From assembly GCA_965229335.1 (NCBI GenBank), contig OZ245874.1, positions 7,085,051 to 7,149,050 of the forward strand: a stretch of 64,000 nt of DNA, written 5' to 3'. Positions 42,302 through 50,966 of this stretch are shown in pieces. Position 1 is the first letter of the stretch. Each line of letters starts with the position of its first letter. The translations under genes and the position numbers were made by a program. The notes below the pieces were generated by a model that worked only from the letters and a program-made list of their open reading frames with translations, did not search any database and had not been told where the DNA came from. This DNA comes from JAFKFH01 sp017307375. GTDB lineage: Bacteria > Pseudomonadota > Alphaproteobacteria > Ferrovibrionales > Ferrovibrionaceae.

Positions 42302-42718
42302 TCAGAGGCCGTCGAGCGCCTTCTGGAAGCGGCCGGCGTGGCTTTTCTCGGCCTTGGCCAGCGTCTCGAACCAGTCCGCGATCTCTTCGAAGCCTTCCTC
42401 GCGGGCGGTGCGGGCCATGCCCGGATACATGTCGGTGTATTCGTGGGTTTCGCCGGCGATGGCGGCCTTGAGGTTGTCGGCGGTGCCGCCGATCTTCAGG
42501 CCGGTGGCGGGGTCGCCGACCTCGGAGATGTATTCGAGATGGCCGTGGGCATGGCCGGTCTCGCCCTCGGCGGTCGAGCGGAAGACCGCGGCGACGTCGT
42601 TGTAGCCTTCGACATCGGCCTTCTGGGCGAAATAGAGATAGCGGCGGTTGGCCTGGCTTTCGCCGGCGAACGCTTCCTTCAGGTTGTTCAGGGTCTTCGA
42701 GCTGGCCAGATCAGACAT
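42302..42718 (-). CDS. Rubrerythrin (ferritin-like domain only)
   Basis: A 138-residue diiron protein beginning with LKEAFAGESQANRRYLYFAQKAD. It carries the ExxH pair in EGETGHAHGHLEYI and in AGETHEYTDMYPG, plus the last ligand helix EEIADWFETLAKAEKSHAGRFQKAL. It lacks the C-terminal rubredoxin domain of classical rubrerythrins, so electrons must come from another protein, perhaps the neighbouring iron-sulfur protein. Rubrerythrins reduce hydrogen peroxide. RBS GAGGAG precedes ATG 42718. An Irr-box-like palindrome lies upstream. Confidence 0.92.
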   Translation of the reverse strand: MSDLASSKTLNNLKEAFAGESQANRRYLYFAQKADVEGYNDVAAVFRSTAEGETGHAHGHLEYISEVGDPATGLKIGGTADNLKAAIAGETHEYTDMYPGMARTAREEGFEEIADWFETLAKAEKSHAGRFQKALDGL

Positions 42719-42896
42719 GGTCGTCTCCTCGTTCACGGTTCTTGCGCCACGCAAAGGACGTACCGACCCCGCAAGCGCCGAACTGAAAAAGGGACTGACG
42801 ATAAAAATGGCGGGGGGTCATCGGCAGACCGGCGGTCGATAAGGAACCGCGCGGCCACAACCCATCACACTCCGCCCGCAGGCGGATGTCAACCAG

Positions 42897-42913
42897 TTTG
42901 GAATTTTTCCAGA
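42897..42913. promoter_or_regulatory. Irr/ICE-box-like palindrome upstream of rubrerythrin
   Basis: TTTGGAATTTTTCCAGA has seven-base arms agreeing at six positions and resembles iron-control elements bound by Irr, whose gene is next door. It lies about 180 bases upstream of rubrerythrin and just past the 3' end of irr. Confidence 0.35.
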
Positions 42914-42947
42914 AAAGAACCTAAATACCTGAAATTGCGATTTATTA

Positions 42948-43367
42948 TCAGGCGGAACGGACCCGGATCACGACATCGACCCGGGCGATGCAGGTCCCGC
43001 CGGGCGCCTCGGGCAGGCCCGAAACCGCCAGGGACTCGCCGGGGATGTCGATCAGCAGTCCGGTCTGTTCGTGGAAGAAGTGATGATGGTCGGAGACGTT
43101 GGTGTCGAAATAGGCGCGACCCGAATCAACCACGACCTCGCGCAGCAGGCCATGCGACGTGAACTGGTGCAGGGTGTTGTAGACGGTGGCGAGCGACAGC
43201 GACTGGCCGGCCTTCACCGCCTCGTCGTGCAGCATCTCGGCCGTCACATGGCGGTCGCCGGCATCGAACAGGAGCCGGCCGAGCGCCAGGCGCTGGCGCG
43301 TCGGCCGCAAGCCTGCCTGGCGCAGCCGGGCAATGGCATCGGCGAAGGGTCGGCGCGTCGTCGTCAT
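42948..43367 (-). CDS. irr: Iron response regulator Irr (Fur family)
   Basis: A 139-residue Fur-family protein. The N-terminal winged helix has GLRPTRQRLALGRLLFDAGDRHVTAEML and SLATVYNTLHQFTSHGLLREV. The dimerisation half has YFDTNVSDHHHFF, the HHH heme/metal-binding region typical of alphaproteobacterial Irr. The end LPEAPGGTCIARVDVVIRVR also fits Irr. Irr governs heme- and iron-related genes under low iron. ATG 43367 directly follows GGAGGG, unusually close. It lies 35 bases after the MFS gene on the same strand. Confidence 0.92.
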   Translation of the reverse strand: MTTTRRPFADAIARLRQAGLRPTRQRLALGRLLFDAGDRHVTAEMLHDEAVKAGQSLSLATVYNTLHQFTSHGLLREVVVDSGRAYFDTNVSDHHHFFHEQTGLLIDIPGESLAVSGLPEAPGGTCIARVDVVIRVRSA

Positions 43368-43402
43368 CCCTCCAGATATAAGCCGATGTTGTTTGGAATC
43401 AA

Positions 43403-44794
43403 TCAAAACCTGCGGTGGAAGCGCGGAAAACCGCCATTTCCAGCGATGGCGGCCGCCGCGGCGATCGCCATGAGCCCGGCGACCGCGAAGGTCGCGTGCA
43501 TGCCGCGCGCCGCCGCCCCGGCATCGGCGCCGCCGGCCGCCAGGCTGAACACCGCCCCCATCAGCGAGGCCCCGGTGATCAGGCCGAGATTGCGCGACAG
43601 GTTAAGCAGGCCGGAAACGGTGCCGCGGCGATCGGCCGGCACGTCCGCCATCGCCGCGGCATTGTTGGCGGCCTGGAACAGCGCGTAGCCGGGCGTCATC
43701 ACCAGCAGCGGCACGATATAGGCCGGGATCCCGCAGCCGCTCGGGAGCAGGGCCAGGCCGAAGGCGCCGGCGGCGATGCCGGCCAGCCCGGTCAGCGCGG
43801 CGCGGCGAGTGCCGATTCGATCGGCCAGCCGCCCGGCCGGCACCCCCGACAGGGCCGAGACGACCGGGCCGGCCGACATGACCAGACCGGCCTGCGCGGC
43901 ATCGAGGCCAAGCCCGGCGACGAGGTAGAACGGCCCGACCACCAGCGTCGTCATCATCACGGTCGCGACCAGCCCGCCGGCAAGCAATGCCGGGCCGAGC
44001 GGCGGTTCGCCAAGACCGGCCAGCCGGACCAGCGGCGCCGGCGAGCGCCGCTCGACGGCGACGAAGATCGCCGCGCCGGCCGCGGCCGCGGCCAGAAGCG
44101 CCATGTTGGACGGCCCGAAACTGCCATGCCCGACGGTCATTGCCAGTGCATAGGCGGCGAGCGTGGCGGCCAATACCAGGGTGCCGGGCCGGTCGAAGGC
44201 GGGGCGCTCCGGAGCGATCCGATCGGCGGGCAGCGCCCGCCAGGCCAGCCCCAGCGCGGCCAGCCCGACCGGGACCGGGCCGAGGAAGATCGCAGGCCAG
44301 CCGAAGGCCGCGATCAGTATCCCGCCGATCGACGGCCCCAGCGCGGTGCCGATCGCGGACATGGTGCCGAGCAGGCCCATCGCCGCCCCGGTCCGCTCCT
44401 TCGGGATCGTCTCGCCGACGAGCGCCATGGCCAGCGCCATCATCGCCGCGGCCCCGAGGCCTTGCACCGCGCGGGCCACGATCAGCAGCCACAGCGCCGG
44501 CGCGATCCCGCAGGCGACCGAGGCCGCGAGATAGAGCGCGATGCCTGCCAGCATCAGGCGCCGGCGACCGACGAGGTCGCCGAGCCGGCCGATGCTGACG
44601 ATCAGCGTCGTCATCGCCAGCAGGTAGGCGATCACCACCCACTGGACCGCGCCGACCGGCGCGGCAAAGGCGACCGCCAGCGACGGCAGGCCGACATTGG
44701 CGATGCTGGTGCCGAGCGAGGAGAGCAGCATGGCAAGCGACAGGCTGGCGAGCGGCCAGCCCGACGCACGGACGGGAGAGGGAATGGCGGACAT
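43403..44794 (-). CDS. MFS drug/efflux transporter
   Basis: A 463-residue inner-membrane protein with many hydrophobic segments (LASLSLAMLLSSLGTSIANV onward). The MFS loop motif is GRLGDLVGRRRLML, motif C-like GPSIGGILIAAFGW follows, and a second-half loop has GRLADRIGTRRAAL. These place it with proton-driven efflux pumps (DHA type). The substrate is unknown. ATG 44794 is used; the gene is divergent from a LysR-type regulator 115 bases away, the usual layout of a regulated efflux pump. Confidence 0.88.
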   Translation of the reverse strand: MSAIPSPVRASGWPLASLSLAMLLSSLGTSIANVGLPSLAVAFAAPVGAVQWVVIAYLLAMTTLIVSIGRLGDLVGRRRLMLAGIALYLAASVACGIAPALWLLIVARAVQGLGAAAMMALAMALVGETIPKERTGAAMGLLGTMSAIGTALGPSIGGILIAAFGWPAIFLGPVPVGLAALGLAWRALPADRIAPERPAFDRPGTLVLAATLAAYALAMTVGHGSFGPSNMALLAAAAAGAAIFVAVERRSPAPLVRLAGLGEPPLGPALLAGGLVATVMMTTLVVGPFYLVAGLGLDAAQAGLVMSAGPVVSALSGVPAGRLADRIGTRRAALTGLAGIAAGAFGLALLPSGCGIPAYIVPLLVMTPGYALFQAANNAAAMADVPADRRGTVSGLLNLSRNLGLITGASLMGAVFSLAAGGADAGAAARGMHATFAVAGLMAIAAAAAIAGNGGFPRFHRRF

Positions 44795-44909
44795 CGGATC
44801 TTTCCACAGGACGTATCGATCTGCGGAAAGCCTAGACGCCCCGGCAGCATGGCGTAGCACGCAACGTTTGCACTTCATCAGTGCATCAAGCGCCATGTAT
44901 GATGCGGCC

Positions 44910-45791
44910 ATGGTGGATCTGAACCTGCTGGCGACCCTCGACGTGCTGCTGGCCGAAGGCAGCGTCGTCGGCGCAGCGCGGCGCCTGCGGCTGAGCCCCT
45001 CGGCGATGAGCCGGCAGCTGGCCCGGCTGCGCGACACCACCGGCGACCCGCTACTGGTCCGCGCCGGCCGCGATCTGGTGCCGACACCGCGGGCGCTGGA
45101 ATTGCGCGAACAGGTCGGCCGGCTGGTGCGCGAGGCCGAAGCGATGCTGCGCCCGGTAGCGGCGCTGGATCTCGGCCGGTTGCAGCGACGTTTCACCCTG
45201 CGCAGCGCCGAGGGCTTCGTCGAGGCCTTCGGGCCGGCGCTGATCGCGCGGGCGGCGGCCGAGGCACCCGGCGTGCGGCTGCGTTTCACGACGAAACCCG
45301 ACAAGGATACGGCGCCGCTGCGGGATGGCCGGGCCGACCTGGAAACCGGCGTGATCGGCGAGGATGCCGGGCCGGAACTGTTGACCCAGGCCCTGTTCCG
45401 CGACCGGTTCGTCGGGGTGGTGCGGGAAGGTCACCCGCTGTGCAGCGGCGCTATCGGCCCGGAACGCTTCGCCGCCGGCCGGCACGTGCTGGTATCGCGG
45501 CGGGGACAGGACCGCGGCCTCGTCGACGAGGCGCTGGCATCGCTGGGCCTGACACGCGAGATCGTCGCGATCGTCGGTGGTTTTTCGGCAGCGTTGAGCC
45601 TGGTGCGCGCCACCGACCTGATCGCGGCCGTGCCGGCGCGGCATACCGCCGCATTGCGGCAGGGCCTGCACGCCTTCGAGCTGCCGGTCGTGGTGCCGGA
45701 AATCACGGTTTCGCTGATCTGGCACCCGCGGCTCGACGCCGACCCCGCCCATCGCTGGCTGCGCGGCTGCGTCCGGGCGGTCTGTGCCTGA
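44910..45791 (+). CDS. LysR-family transcriptional regulator
   Basis: A 293-residue regulator. The N-terminal winged helix is DLNLLATLDVLLAEGSVVGAARRLRLSPSAMSRQLARLR, and the C-terminal part is a periplasmic-binding-protein-like co-inducer domain (about residues 88-290) with VGVVREGHPLC. ATG 44910 sits two residues before the conserved helix; ATG 44895 is an alternative. It is divergent from the MFS pump, which it probably controls. The effector is unknown. Confidence 0.9.
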   Translation: MVDLNLLATLDVLLAEGSVVGAARRLRLSPSAMSRQLARLRDTTGDPLLVRAGRDLVPTPRALELREQVGRLVREAEAMLRPVAALDLGRLQRRFTLRSAEGFVEAFGPALIARAAAEAPGVRLRFTTKPDKDTAPLRDGRADLETGVIGEDAGPELLTQALFRDRFVGVVREGHPLCSGAIGPERFAAGRHVLVSRRGQDRGLVDEALASLGLTREIVAIVGGFSAALSLVRATDLIAAVPARHTAALRQGLHAFELPVVVPEITVSLIWHPRLDADPAHRWLRGCVRAVCA

Positions 45792-45816
45792 TCACCTTTT
45801 CGCGAAAAAGCCCGGG

Positions 45817-45837
45817 ATTGCCTATTAATTAGCCAAT
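45817..45837. promoter_or_regulatory. 21-bp imperfect palindrome upstream of fabA
   Basis: Centred at 45827, eight of ten base pairs match (outer arms ATTG and CAAT). It lies 40 bases before the candidate fabA -35 and 26 bases after the lysR stop. It could be an operator for fatty acid control; the protein is unknown. Confidence 0.3.
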
Positions 45838-45876
45838 ATCCGCCATCCGGCGCACGCACCCCGCGCAAATAGCGCG

Positions 45877-45905
45877 TTGGCCTCGCCCGCCGGATACGCT
45901 ACAGT
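45877..45905 (+). promoter_or_regulatory. Candidate fabA promoter
   Basis: TTGGCC at 45877-45882 and TACAGT at 45900-45905 are 17 bases apart. This predicts a leader of about 105 bases before the fabA GTG. Confidence 0.4.
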
Positions 45906-46017
45906 CCGTAACACTTCGTGAGCTGGACATGCCGGCACCCGATGCCTTGTGCAGGCGACCGGCGCATCCTACTTGCCACCTAAGATCGGCCACAGTCGAA
46001 CCGGGATTGCCTCTATC

Positions 46018-46548
46018 GTGACGCGGAAGACCAGTTTCTCCTACCAGGACCTCCTGGATTGTGCCCATGGCAAGCTGTTCGGGCCGGGCAACGCCCGCCT
46101 GCCGCTGCCGCCGATGCTGATGTTCGACCGCATCACCGAGATTTCCGACGCGGGCGGCAAGTACGGCAAGGGCACGGTCACCGCCGAGTTCGACATCAAG
46201 CCGGACCTGTGGTTCTTCGATTGCCATTTCGAATCGGACCCGGTGATGCCGGGCTGCCTCGGCCTCGACGCCGTGTGGCAGTTGCTCGGCTTCTTCCTCG
46301 GCTGGATGAAGGCACCGGGCCGCGGCCGGGCGCTCGGCGTCGGCGAGGTCAAGTTCACCGGCGAGGTGCTGCCGACCGCCAAGAAGGTCGTCTACAACCT
46401 CGACATCAAGCGCGTCATCCTGCGCAAACTGGTTCTGGGCATCGCCGACGGCACGGTCAGCGTCGACGGCAAGCCGATCTACGAGACCAAGGATCTACGG
46501 GTCGGGCTGTTCCAGCCCGATGCCACCCCGGCGGCCGCCGGCGCCTGA
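46018..46548 (+). CDS. fabA: 3-hydroxydecanoyl-ACP dehydratase/isomerase FabA
   Basis: FabA dehydrates 3-hydroxydecanoyl-ACP and isomerises trans-2 to cis-3-decenoyl-ACP, the branch point to unsaturated fatty acids. The 176-residue protein has LWFFDCHFESDPVMPG (catalytic His), CLGLDAVWQLLGFFLGW (catalytic Asp) and RALGVGEVKFTGEVLP. GTG 46018 is chosen because the family N-terminus (SYQDLLDCAHGKLFG) follows within eight residues; there is no good RBS. fabB and fabI follow on the same strand. Confidence 0.94.
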   Translation: MTRKTSFSYQDLLDCAHGKLFGPGNARLPLPPMLMFDRITEISDAGGKYGKGTVTAEFDIKPDLWFFDCHFESDPVMPGCLGLDAVWQLLGFFLGWMKAPGRGRALGVGEVKFTGEVLPTAKKVVYNLDIKRVILRKLVLGIADGTVSVDGKPIYETKDLRVGLFQPDATPAAAGA

Positions 46549-46586
46549 GGCGCCGCTTTCACCAGACTGCCAGAGAGGCTTAGATC

Positions 46587-47810
46587 ATGGGCTTGCGTCG
46601 TGTCGTCGTCACCGGCCTCGGCATTGTCAGCTCGATCGGCAACAATGCCGACGAGGTCGCCGAGAGCTTGAAGGCCGGCCGATCCGGCATCGTTGCCGCA
46701 CCGGAATACAAGGAACTGGGCTTCCGCAGCCAGGTCTACGGGGCGATCACCCTCGACCTCGACGCGGCGGTCGACCGTCGCGTCCGCCGTTTCATGGGCG
46801 ATGGCGCGGCCTACAACTATGTCGCGGCCCAGGAAGCCATCAGGATGGCCGGCCTGACCGAGGCGCAGATTTCCAACGAGCGTACCGGCCTGATCATGGG
46901 GTCTGGCGGCCCGTCGACCCGCAACATCGTCCAGTCGGCGCTGACCGCGCGCGAGAAGGGCCCGAAGAAGGTCGGGCCGTTCATGGTGCCGCGCTGCATG
47001 TCGTCGACCAATTCGGCCAACCTGTCCACCGCGCTGAAGATCAAGGGCCTGTCCTATTCGATCTCCTCGGCCTGCTCGACCTCGGCCCATTGCATCGGCA
47101 ATGCCTTCGAGACGATCCAGTGGGGCAAGCAGGACGTCATGCTGGCCGGCGGCGGCGAGGAGCTTGACTGGACCCTGTCGGTGCTGTTCGACGCAATGCC
47201 GGCGATGTCTTCCGGCTACAACGACACCCCGGCCCGTGCCAGCCGCGCCTATGACCGCGACCGCGACGGCTTCGTTATTTCCGGCGGCGGCGGCGCCGTC
47301 GTGCTCGAGGAACTCGAGCATGCCAAGGCCCGCGGCGCGACGATCCTGGCCGAAATGGTCGGCTATGCCGCATCGTCCGACGGCGCCGACATGGTCGCCC
47401 CCTCGGGCGAAGGCGCGGTACGCTGCATGAAGCTCGCCCTGGCCGGCAACGACCGGCCGATCGACTACATCAACACCCACGGCACCTCGACGCCCGTCGG
47501 CGACATCACCGAGCTCAACGCGATCCGCGAGGTGTTCGGCGACAAGGTGCCCGCGCTGTCGTCGACCAAGTCGCTGACCGGCCACAGCCAGGGCGCCACC
47601 GGCGCGCATGAGGCGGTCTATTCGCTGCTGATGCTGCGTGACGATTTCATCGCCGCCTCGGCCAACATCGAGAACCTCGACCCCGGTGCCGAAGGTTTCC
47701 CCATCGTGCGCGAACGGCGGGACAATGCGGGCCTGCGTCAGGTGATGTCGAACAGCTTCGGCTTCGGCGGCACCAATGCGGTGCTCGTCTTCCGCAAATT
47801 CGAGGGCTGA
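46587..47810 (+). CDS. fabB: 3-oxoacyl-ACP synthase I FabB
   Basis: FabB elongates cis-3-decenoyl-ACP and so completes the FabA branch. The 407-residue thiolase-fold enzyme has VVVTGLGIVSSIGN, the nucleophile Cys in SACSTSAHC, and the two catalytic His in INTHGTSTPVGD and KSLTGHSQGATG, with the C-terminal SNSFGFGGTNA. It lies 38 bases after fabA with a good RBS (GAGAGG) and six bases before fabI. Confidence 0.95.
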   Translation: MGLRRVVVTGLGIVSSIGNNADEVAESLKAGRSGIVAAPEYKELGFRSQVYGAITLDLDAAVDRRVRRFMGDGAAYNYVAAQEAIRMAGLTEAQISNERTGLIMGSGGPSTRNIVQSALTAREKGPKKVGPFMVPRCMSSTNSANLSTALKIKGLSYSISSACSTSAHCIGNAFETIQWGKQDVMLAGGGEELDWTLSVLFDAMPAMSSGYNDTPARASRAYDRDRDGFVISGGGGAVVLEELEHAKARGATILAEMVGYAASSDGADMVAPSGEGAVRCMKLALAGNDRPIDYINTHGTSTPVGDITELNAIREVFGDKVPALSSTKSLTGHSQGATGAHEAVYSLLMLRDDFIAASANIENLDPGAEGFPIVRERRDNAGLRQVMSNSFGFGGTNAVLVFRKFEG

Positions 47811-47816
47811 GGGATC

Positions 47817-48632
47817 ATGGGGGAGTTGTTGATGGCCGGCCGCCGCGGGCTGGTGATGGGCATGGCCAACGATCATTCGATCGCCTACGGCATTGCCCGC
47901 ACCCTGCGCGACCATGGCGCCGAAATGGCCTTCACCTACCAAGGCGATGCCTTCGCCAAGCGGATGAAGCCGCTGGCCGAGGCGCTGGGCGGCAGGATCA
48001 TCCTGCCCTGCGACGTCGAGGACGAGGGCTCGCTCGACCATCTGTTCGCGACGCTGAAGGCCGAATGGGGCAAGCTCGATTTTGTCGTGCATGCACTGGC
48101 CTATTCCGACAAGGAAGAGCTCAAGGGCCGCTACGTCGACACGACGCGCGGCAATTTCGCCCGGACGATGGTGATCTCCTGCTATTCGTTCACCGACATC
48201 GCGCGGCGGGCCGAGGCACTGATGACCGACGGCGGCTCGCTGCTGACCCTGTCGTTCGAGGGCGCCGAGCGGGTGATGCCGAGCTACAACGTAATGGGCG
48301 TGGCCAAGGCGGCGCTGGAGTCGAGCGTGCGCTATCTCGCCAACGACCTCGGGCCTAAGGCGATCCGGGTCAACGCGATCTCGGCCGGTCCGATGCGCAC
48401 CATCGCCGGCTCGGCGATCGGCAATGCCCGCTACGTCTATCGCACCAGCCGCGATGCAAGCCCGCTGCGCCGCAACATCCAGCTCGATGATGTCGGCGGT
48501 GCCGCGATGTTCCTGCTGGGCCCGCTGTCCGGGGGCATCACCGGCGAAGTGCTGCATGTCGACGCCGGCTATCACGTCATCGGCATGACCCCGCCGGGGG
48601 CGGCCAGCGTCGCCGACGCCGGCGGGGCCTGA
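47817..48632 (+). CDS. fabI: Enoyl-ACP reductase FabI
   Basis: FabI reduces trans-2-enoyl-ACP with NADH in the last elongation step. The 271-residue SDR enzyme has GLVMGMANDHSIAYGIA at the N-terminus, VHALAYSDKEEL with the first catalytic Tyr, and SYNVMGVAKAALESSVRYLA with the YxxxxxxK pair. Residues of the triclosan pocket look standard. ATG 47817 is used; ATG 47832 would also fit. It ends the fabA-fabB-fabI operon. The 163-base gap that follows has a T6 run just after the stop but no clear stem. Confidence 0.94.
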   Translation: MGELLMAGRRGLVMGMANDHSIAYGIARTLRDHGAEMAFTYQGDAFAKRMKPLAEALGGRIILPCDVEDEGSLDHLFATLKAEWGKLDFVVHALAYSDKEELKGRYVDTTRGNFARTMVISCYSFTDIARRAEALMTDGGSLLTLSFEGAERVMPSYNVMGVAKAALESSVRYLANDLGPKAIRVNAISAGPMRTIAGSAIGNARYVYRTSRDASPLRRNIQLDDVGGAAMFLLGPLSGGITGEVLHVDAGYHVIGMTPPGAASVADAGGA

Positions 48633-48734
48633 GCTTTTTTCGACTGCCCGACCTTCGGCCGGACGCCGGGGTCGGGATCTTCCGCGAACATGGAAGCGGA
48701 AGCGACAGTTTTCGGCCGGCCGCGGCAATCGTGC

Positions 48735-48763
48735 TTGCACCCGTGAAATTTCGGCTACTATCG
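48735..48763 (+). promoter_or_regulatory. Candidate promoter of the diguanylate cyclase gene
   Basis: TTGCAC at 48735-48740 and CTATCG at 48758-48763 are 17 bases apart and 33 bases before the ATG, matching the alphaproteobacterial TTGAC/CTATAT style loosely. Confidence 0.35.
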
Positions 48764-48795
48764 GCACGGATGAACGGTGCCTAGAAGGGGCCTTG

Positions 48796-49827
48796 ATGAC
48801 ACGCAGGCAGCAACCGGACCCGGCCGCCGGCGGCGAGACACCGAGCCAGCTGGCCCTGGCCGCGCTCGACCGGATGGGGATCGAGGCGACTCCGCAGAGC
48901 TTTGCGGTCTTCCACGACTACTACAGCGGCGGCAACGCAGCGCTGAAGGCGGCGATCGATGGCGTACTGGAGCAGGGCCAGCATCTGACCGCGGAAGCCT
49001 GCGACGAATTGCACGAGCGGTTCCTGACCAACGCGGTCCTCGCCGCGCTGGTGCCGGAGGCATCGCTGCAACTGGCCGACATGATGGCGACGATGGCCGA
49101 TATCGTCGCCCATGCCGGGGCCGACACCAAGAATTTCGGCCGGCAGCTTCAGGCCTTCGCCGGCGAGGCGGGCCAGGCCCCGTCGGGGGCAAGCCTGGCC
49201 TTGCTGATCCAGCGCCTGCTGATCCACACCCAGGAAACCATCGCCCGCGTCGACCTGCTGGAACGCCGGCTGGACGAGGCGCGCGGCGAGATCAGCGAGC
49301 TGCGCAGTTCGGTCGACCGCATCCAGCGCGAGGCGATGACCGACCCGCTGACCGGCCTGGGCAATCGCCGTGCCTTCGAGGCGCGGCTGGCCTCGGCCAT
49401 CCGCGATGCCCGCAAGCGGCGCAAGCCATTGTCGGTGCTGTTGTGCGACCTCGACAATTTCAAGCGCTTCAACGACAGCTGGGGCCACCTGATCGGCGAC
49501 CTCGTGCTGAAGCTGTTCGCCAAGGTGCTGTCCGACTCGACCAAGGGTCGCGACATGCCCGCCCGATTCGGCGGCGAGGAATTCGCTGTCATCCTGCCTG
49601 AAACCCCGCTGTCGGGCGCCACCCGGCTGGCCGAGAAGATCCGGCAGGAACTCGAGCACAAGCGGCTGGTCAAGAAGAACACCGGCGACGAGATCGGGAA
49701 GATCACCGTCTCGATCGGTTGCGCCACGCTGGGCGCCAAGGAAACCGCGGCCGAACTGCTGGCCCGGGCCGACAAGGCGCTCTATGCCGCCAAGGGCGAC
49801 GGGCGCAACCGCGTGTCGCAGGCTTAG
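48796..49827 (+). CDS. GGDEF-domain diguanylate cyclase
   Basis: A 343-residue cytosolic protein. The N-terminal 165 residues are helical and unassigned, followed by a short coiled coil (ERRLDEARGEISELRSSVD). A C-terminal GGDEF domain (about 170-340) has DPLTGLGNRRAFEAR, DLDNFKRFND and the active-site RFGGEEFAVILPE, which predicts active synthesis of cyclic di-GMP from two GTP. No RxxD inhibitory site is obvious just upstream of GGEEF. ATG 48796 follows AAGGGG; an overlapping TTG at 48793 is unlikely. Confidence 0.9.
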   Translation: MTRRQQPDPAAGGETPSQLALAALDRMGIEATPQSFAVFHDYYSGGNAALKAAIDGVLEQGQHLTAEACDELHERFLTNAVLAALVPEASLQLADMMATMADIVAHAGADTKNFGRQLQAFAGEAGQAPSGASLALLIQRLLIHTQETIARVDLLERRLDEARGEISELRSSVDRIQREAMTDPLTGLGNRRAFEARLASAIRDARKRRKPLSVLLCDLDNFKRFNDSWGHLIGDLVLKLFAKVLSDSTKGRDMPARFGGEEFAVILPETPLSGATRLAEKIRQELEHKRLVKKNTGDEIGKITVSIGCATLGAKETAAELLARADKALYAAKGDGRNRVSQA

Positions 49828-49876
49828 CGACAGGACGGCGCGGACGGCGCAGCCATATCTGCAAAAGGAATGATCG

Positions 49877-50956
49877 ATGACGTTCTCGCAAAGCTACGCC
49901 CAGGCGCGGCGGAAATTCCTCGACGCCGCGACGGCACGCGGCCTGCCCGTCGAAAGCCATGTCATGGGAGATCGGACCGGCGCACAGGGCGAAACCCTGG
50001 CGACCGACACCGCGCTGATTGGCCGGGGCGATGCCGAAAACCTGCTGATCGTCACGTCCGGCACCCATGGCGTCGAAGGCTTCTGCGGTTCGGGCTGCCA
50101 GGGTGCGCTGATCGGCGATGAGGAACTGGCCGGCCGGCTCGGCCCGGCCCGAAGCGCGATGCTGCTGGTGCATGCGGTCAACCCCTGGGGCTTCTCGCAT
50201 CTGCGCCGCACCAACGAGGACAATATCGACCTGAACCGCAACTGCGTCGATTTCGCCGCCACCCGGCCGGCCAATGCCGGCTATCGCGATCTCGACGCCC
50301 TGCTGATGCCGGCGACCTGGCCGCCGACGGCCGAGAACGAGCAGGCGATCGCGGCCTATCAGCAGCGGCACGGCATGCCGGCATTCCAGCGCGCCGTGTC
50401 GGCCGGGCAATACGAGATCGCCGATGGCCTGTTCTATGGCGGCACCGGCCCGGCCTGGAGCCAGCGGACGATGCGGGCGATCCTGGAGCGGCATGGCGCG
50501 GGCCGCAAGCGTATCGGCTGGATCGACATCCATACCGGCCTCGGGCCCTGGGGCCATGGCGAGAAGATCTTCGCCGGCAGGCCGGTCGCCGAGGAACTGG
50601 CGCGCGCGCGGGCCTGGTGGGGCAACGACGTCTTCGCGACGTTCGAGCCCGGCTCGGTTTCGGCCGACGTCACCGGCCCGGTCGTCGGGCTGGGCCAGCA
50701 GGTCTGCCCGCAGGCCGAGTTCACCGGCATGGGCCTCGAGTTCGGGACCCTGCCGATGGCCGAGGTATTGCTGGCGCTGCGCGCCGACCACTGGCTGCAT
50801 CGCAACCCGCAGGCCCCGGCCGGCCAGGCCGCGGCGATCAAGCGCGCGCTGCGCGACGCGTTCTACGGCGATACCGACGGCTGGAAGGGCATGGTGACCG
50901 CCCAGACACGGGTCGCGGTGCTGCAGGCGATCATCGGCCTCGGCCGGCCGGGCTGA
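49877..50956 (+). CDS. DUF2817 family M14-like metallopeptidase
   Basis: A 359-residue protein of the DUF2817 family, related to zinc carboxypeptidases. SGTHGVEGFCGSG supplies the HxxE zinc pair, NEDNIDLNRN is the substrate-binding region, and IDIHTGLGPWGHGEK holds the third zinc His. Near the C-terminus GMGLEFGTLP supplies the candidate catalytic Glu. No signal peptide, so cytosolic. The substrate is unknown. It is convergent with an M20 peptidase gene ten bases away. Confidence 0.85.
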   Translation: MTFSQSYAQARRKFLDAATARGLPVESHVMGDRTGAQGETLATDTALIGRGDAENLLIVTSGTHGVEGFCGSGCQGALIGDEELAGRLGPARSAMLLVHAVNPWGFSHLRRTNEDNIDLNRNCVDFAATRPANAGYRDLDALLMPATWPPTAENEQAIAAYQQRHGMPAFQRAVSAGQYEIADGLFYGGTGPAWSQRTMRAILERHGAGRKRIGWIDIHTGLGPWGHGEKIFAGRPVAEELARARAWWGNDVFATFEPGSVSADVTGPVVGLGQQVCPQAEFTGMGLEFGTLPMAEVLLALRADHWLHRNPQAPAGQAAAIKRALRDAFYGDTDGWKGMVTAQTRVAVLQAIIGLGRPG

Positions 50957-50966
50957 GCCCGGCCCA

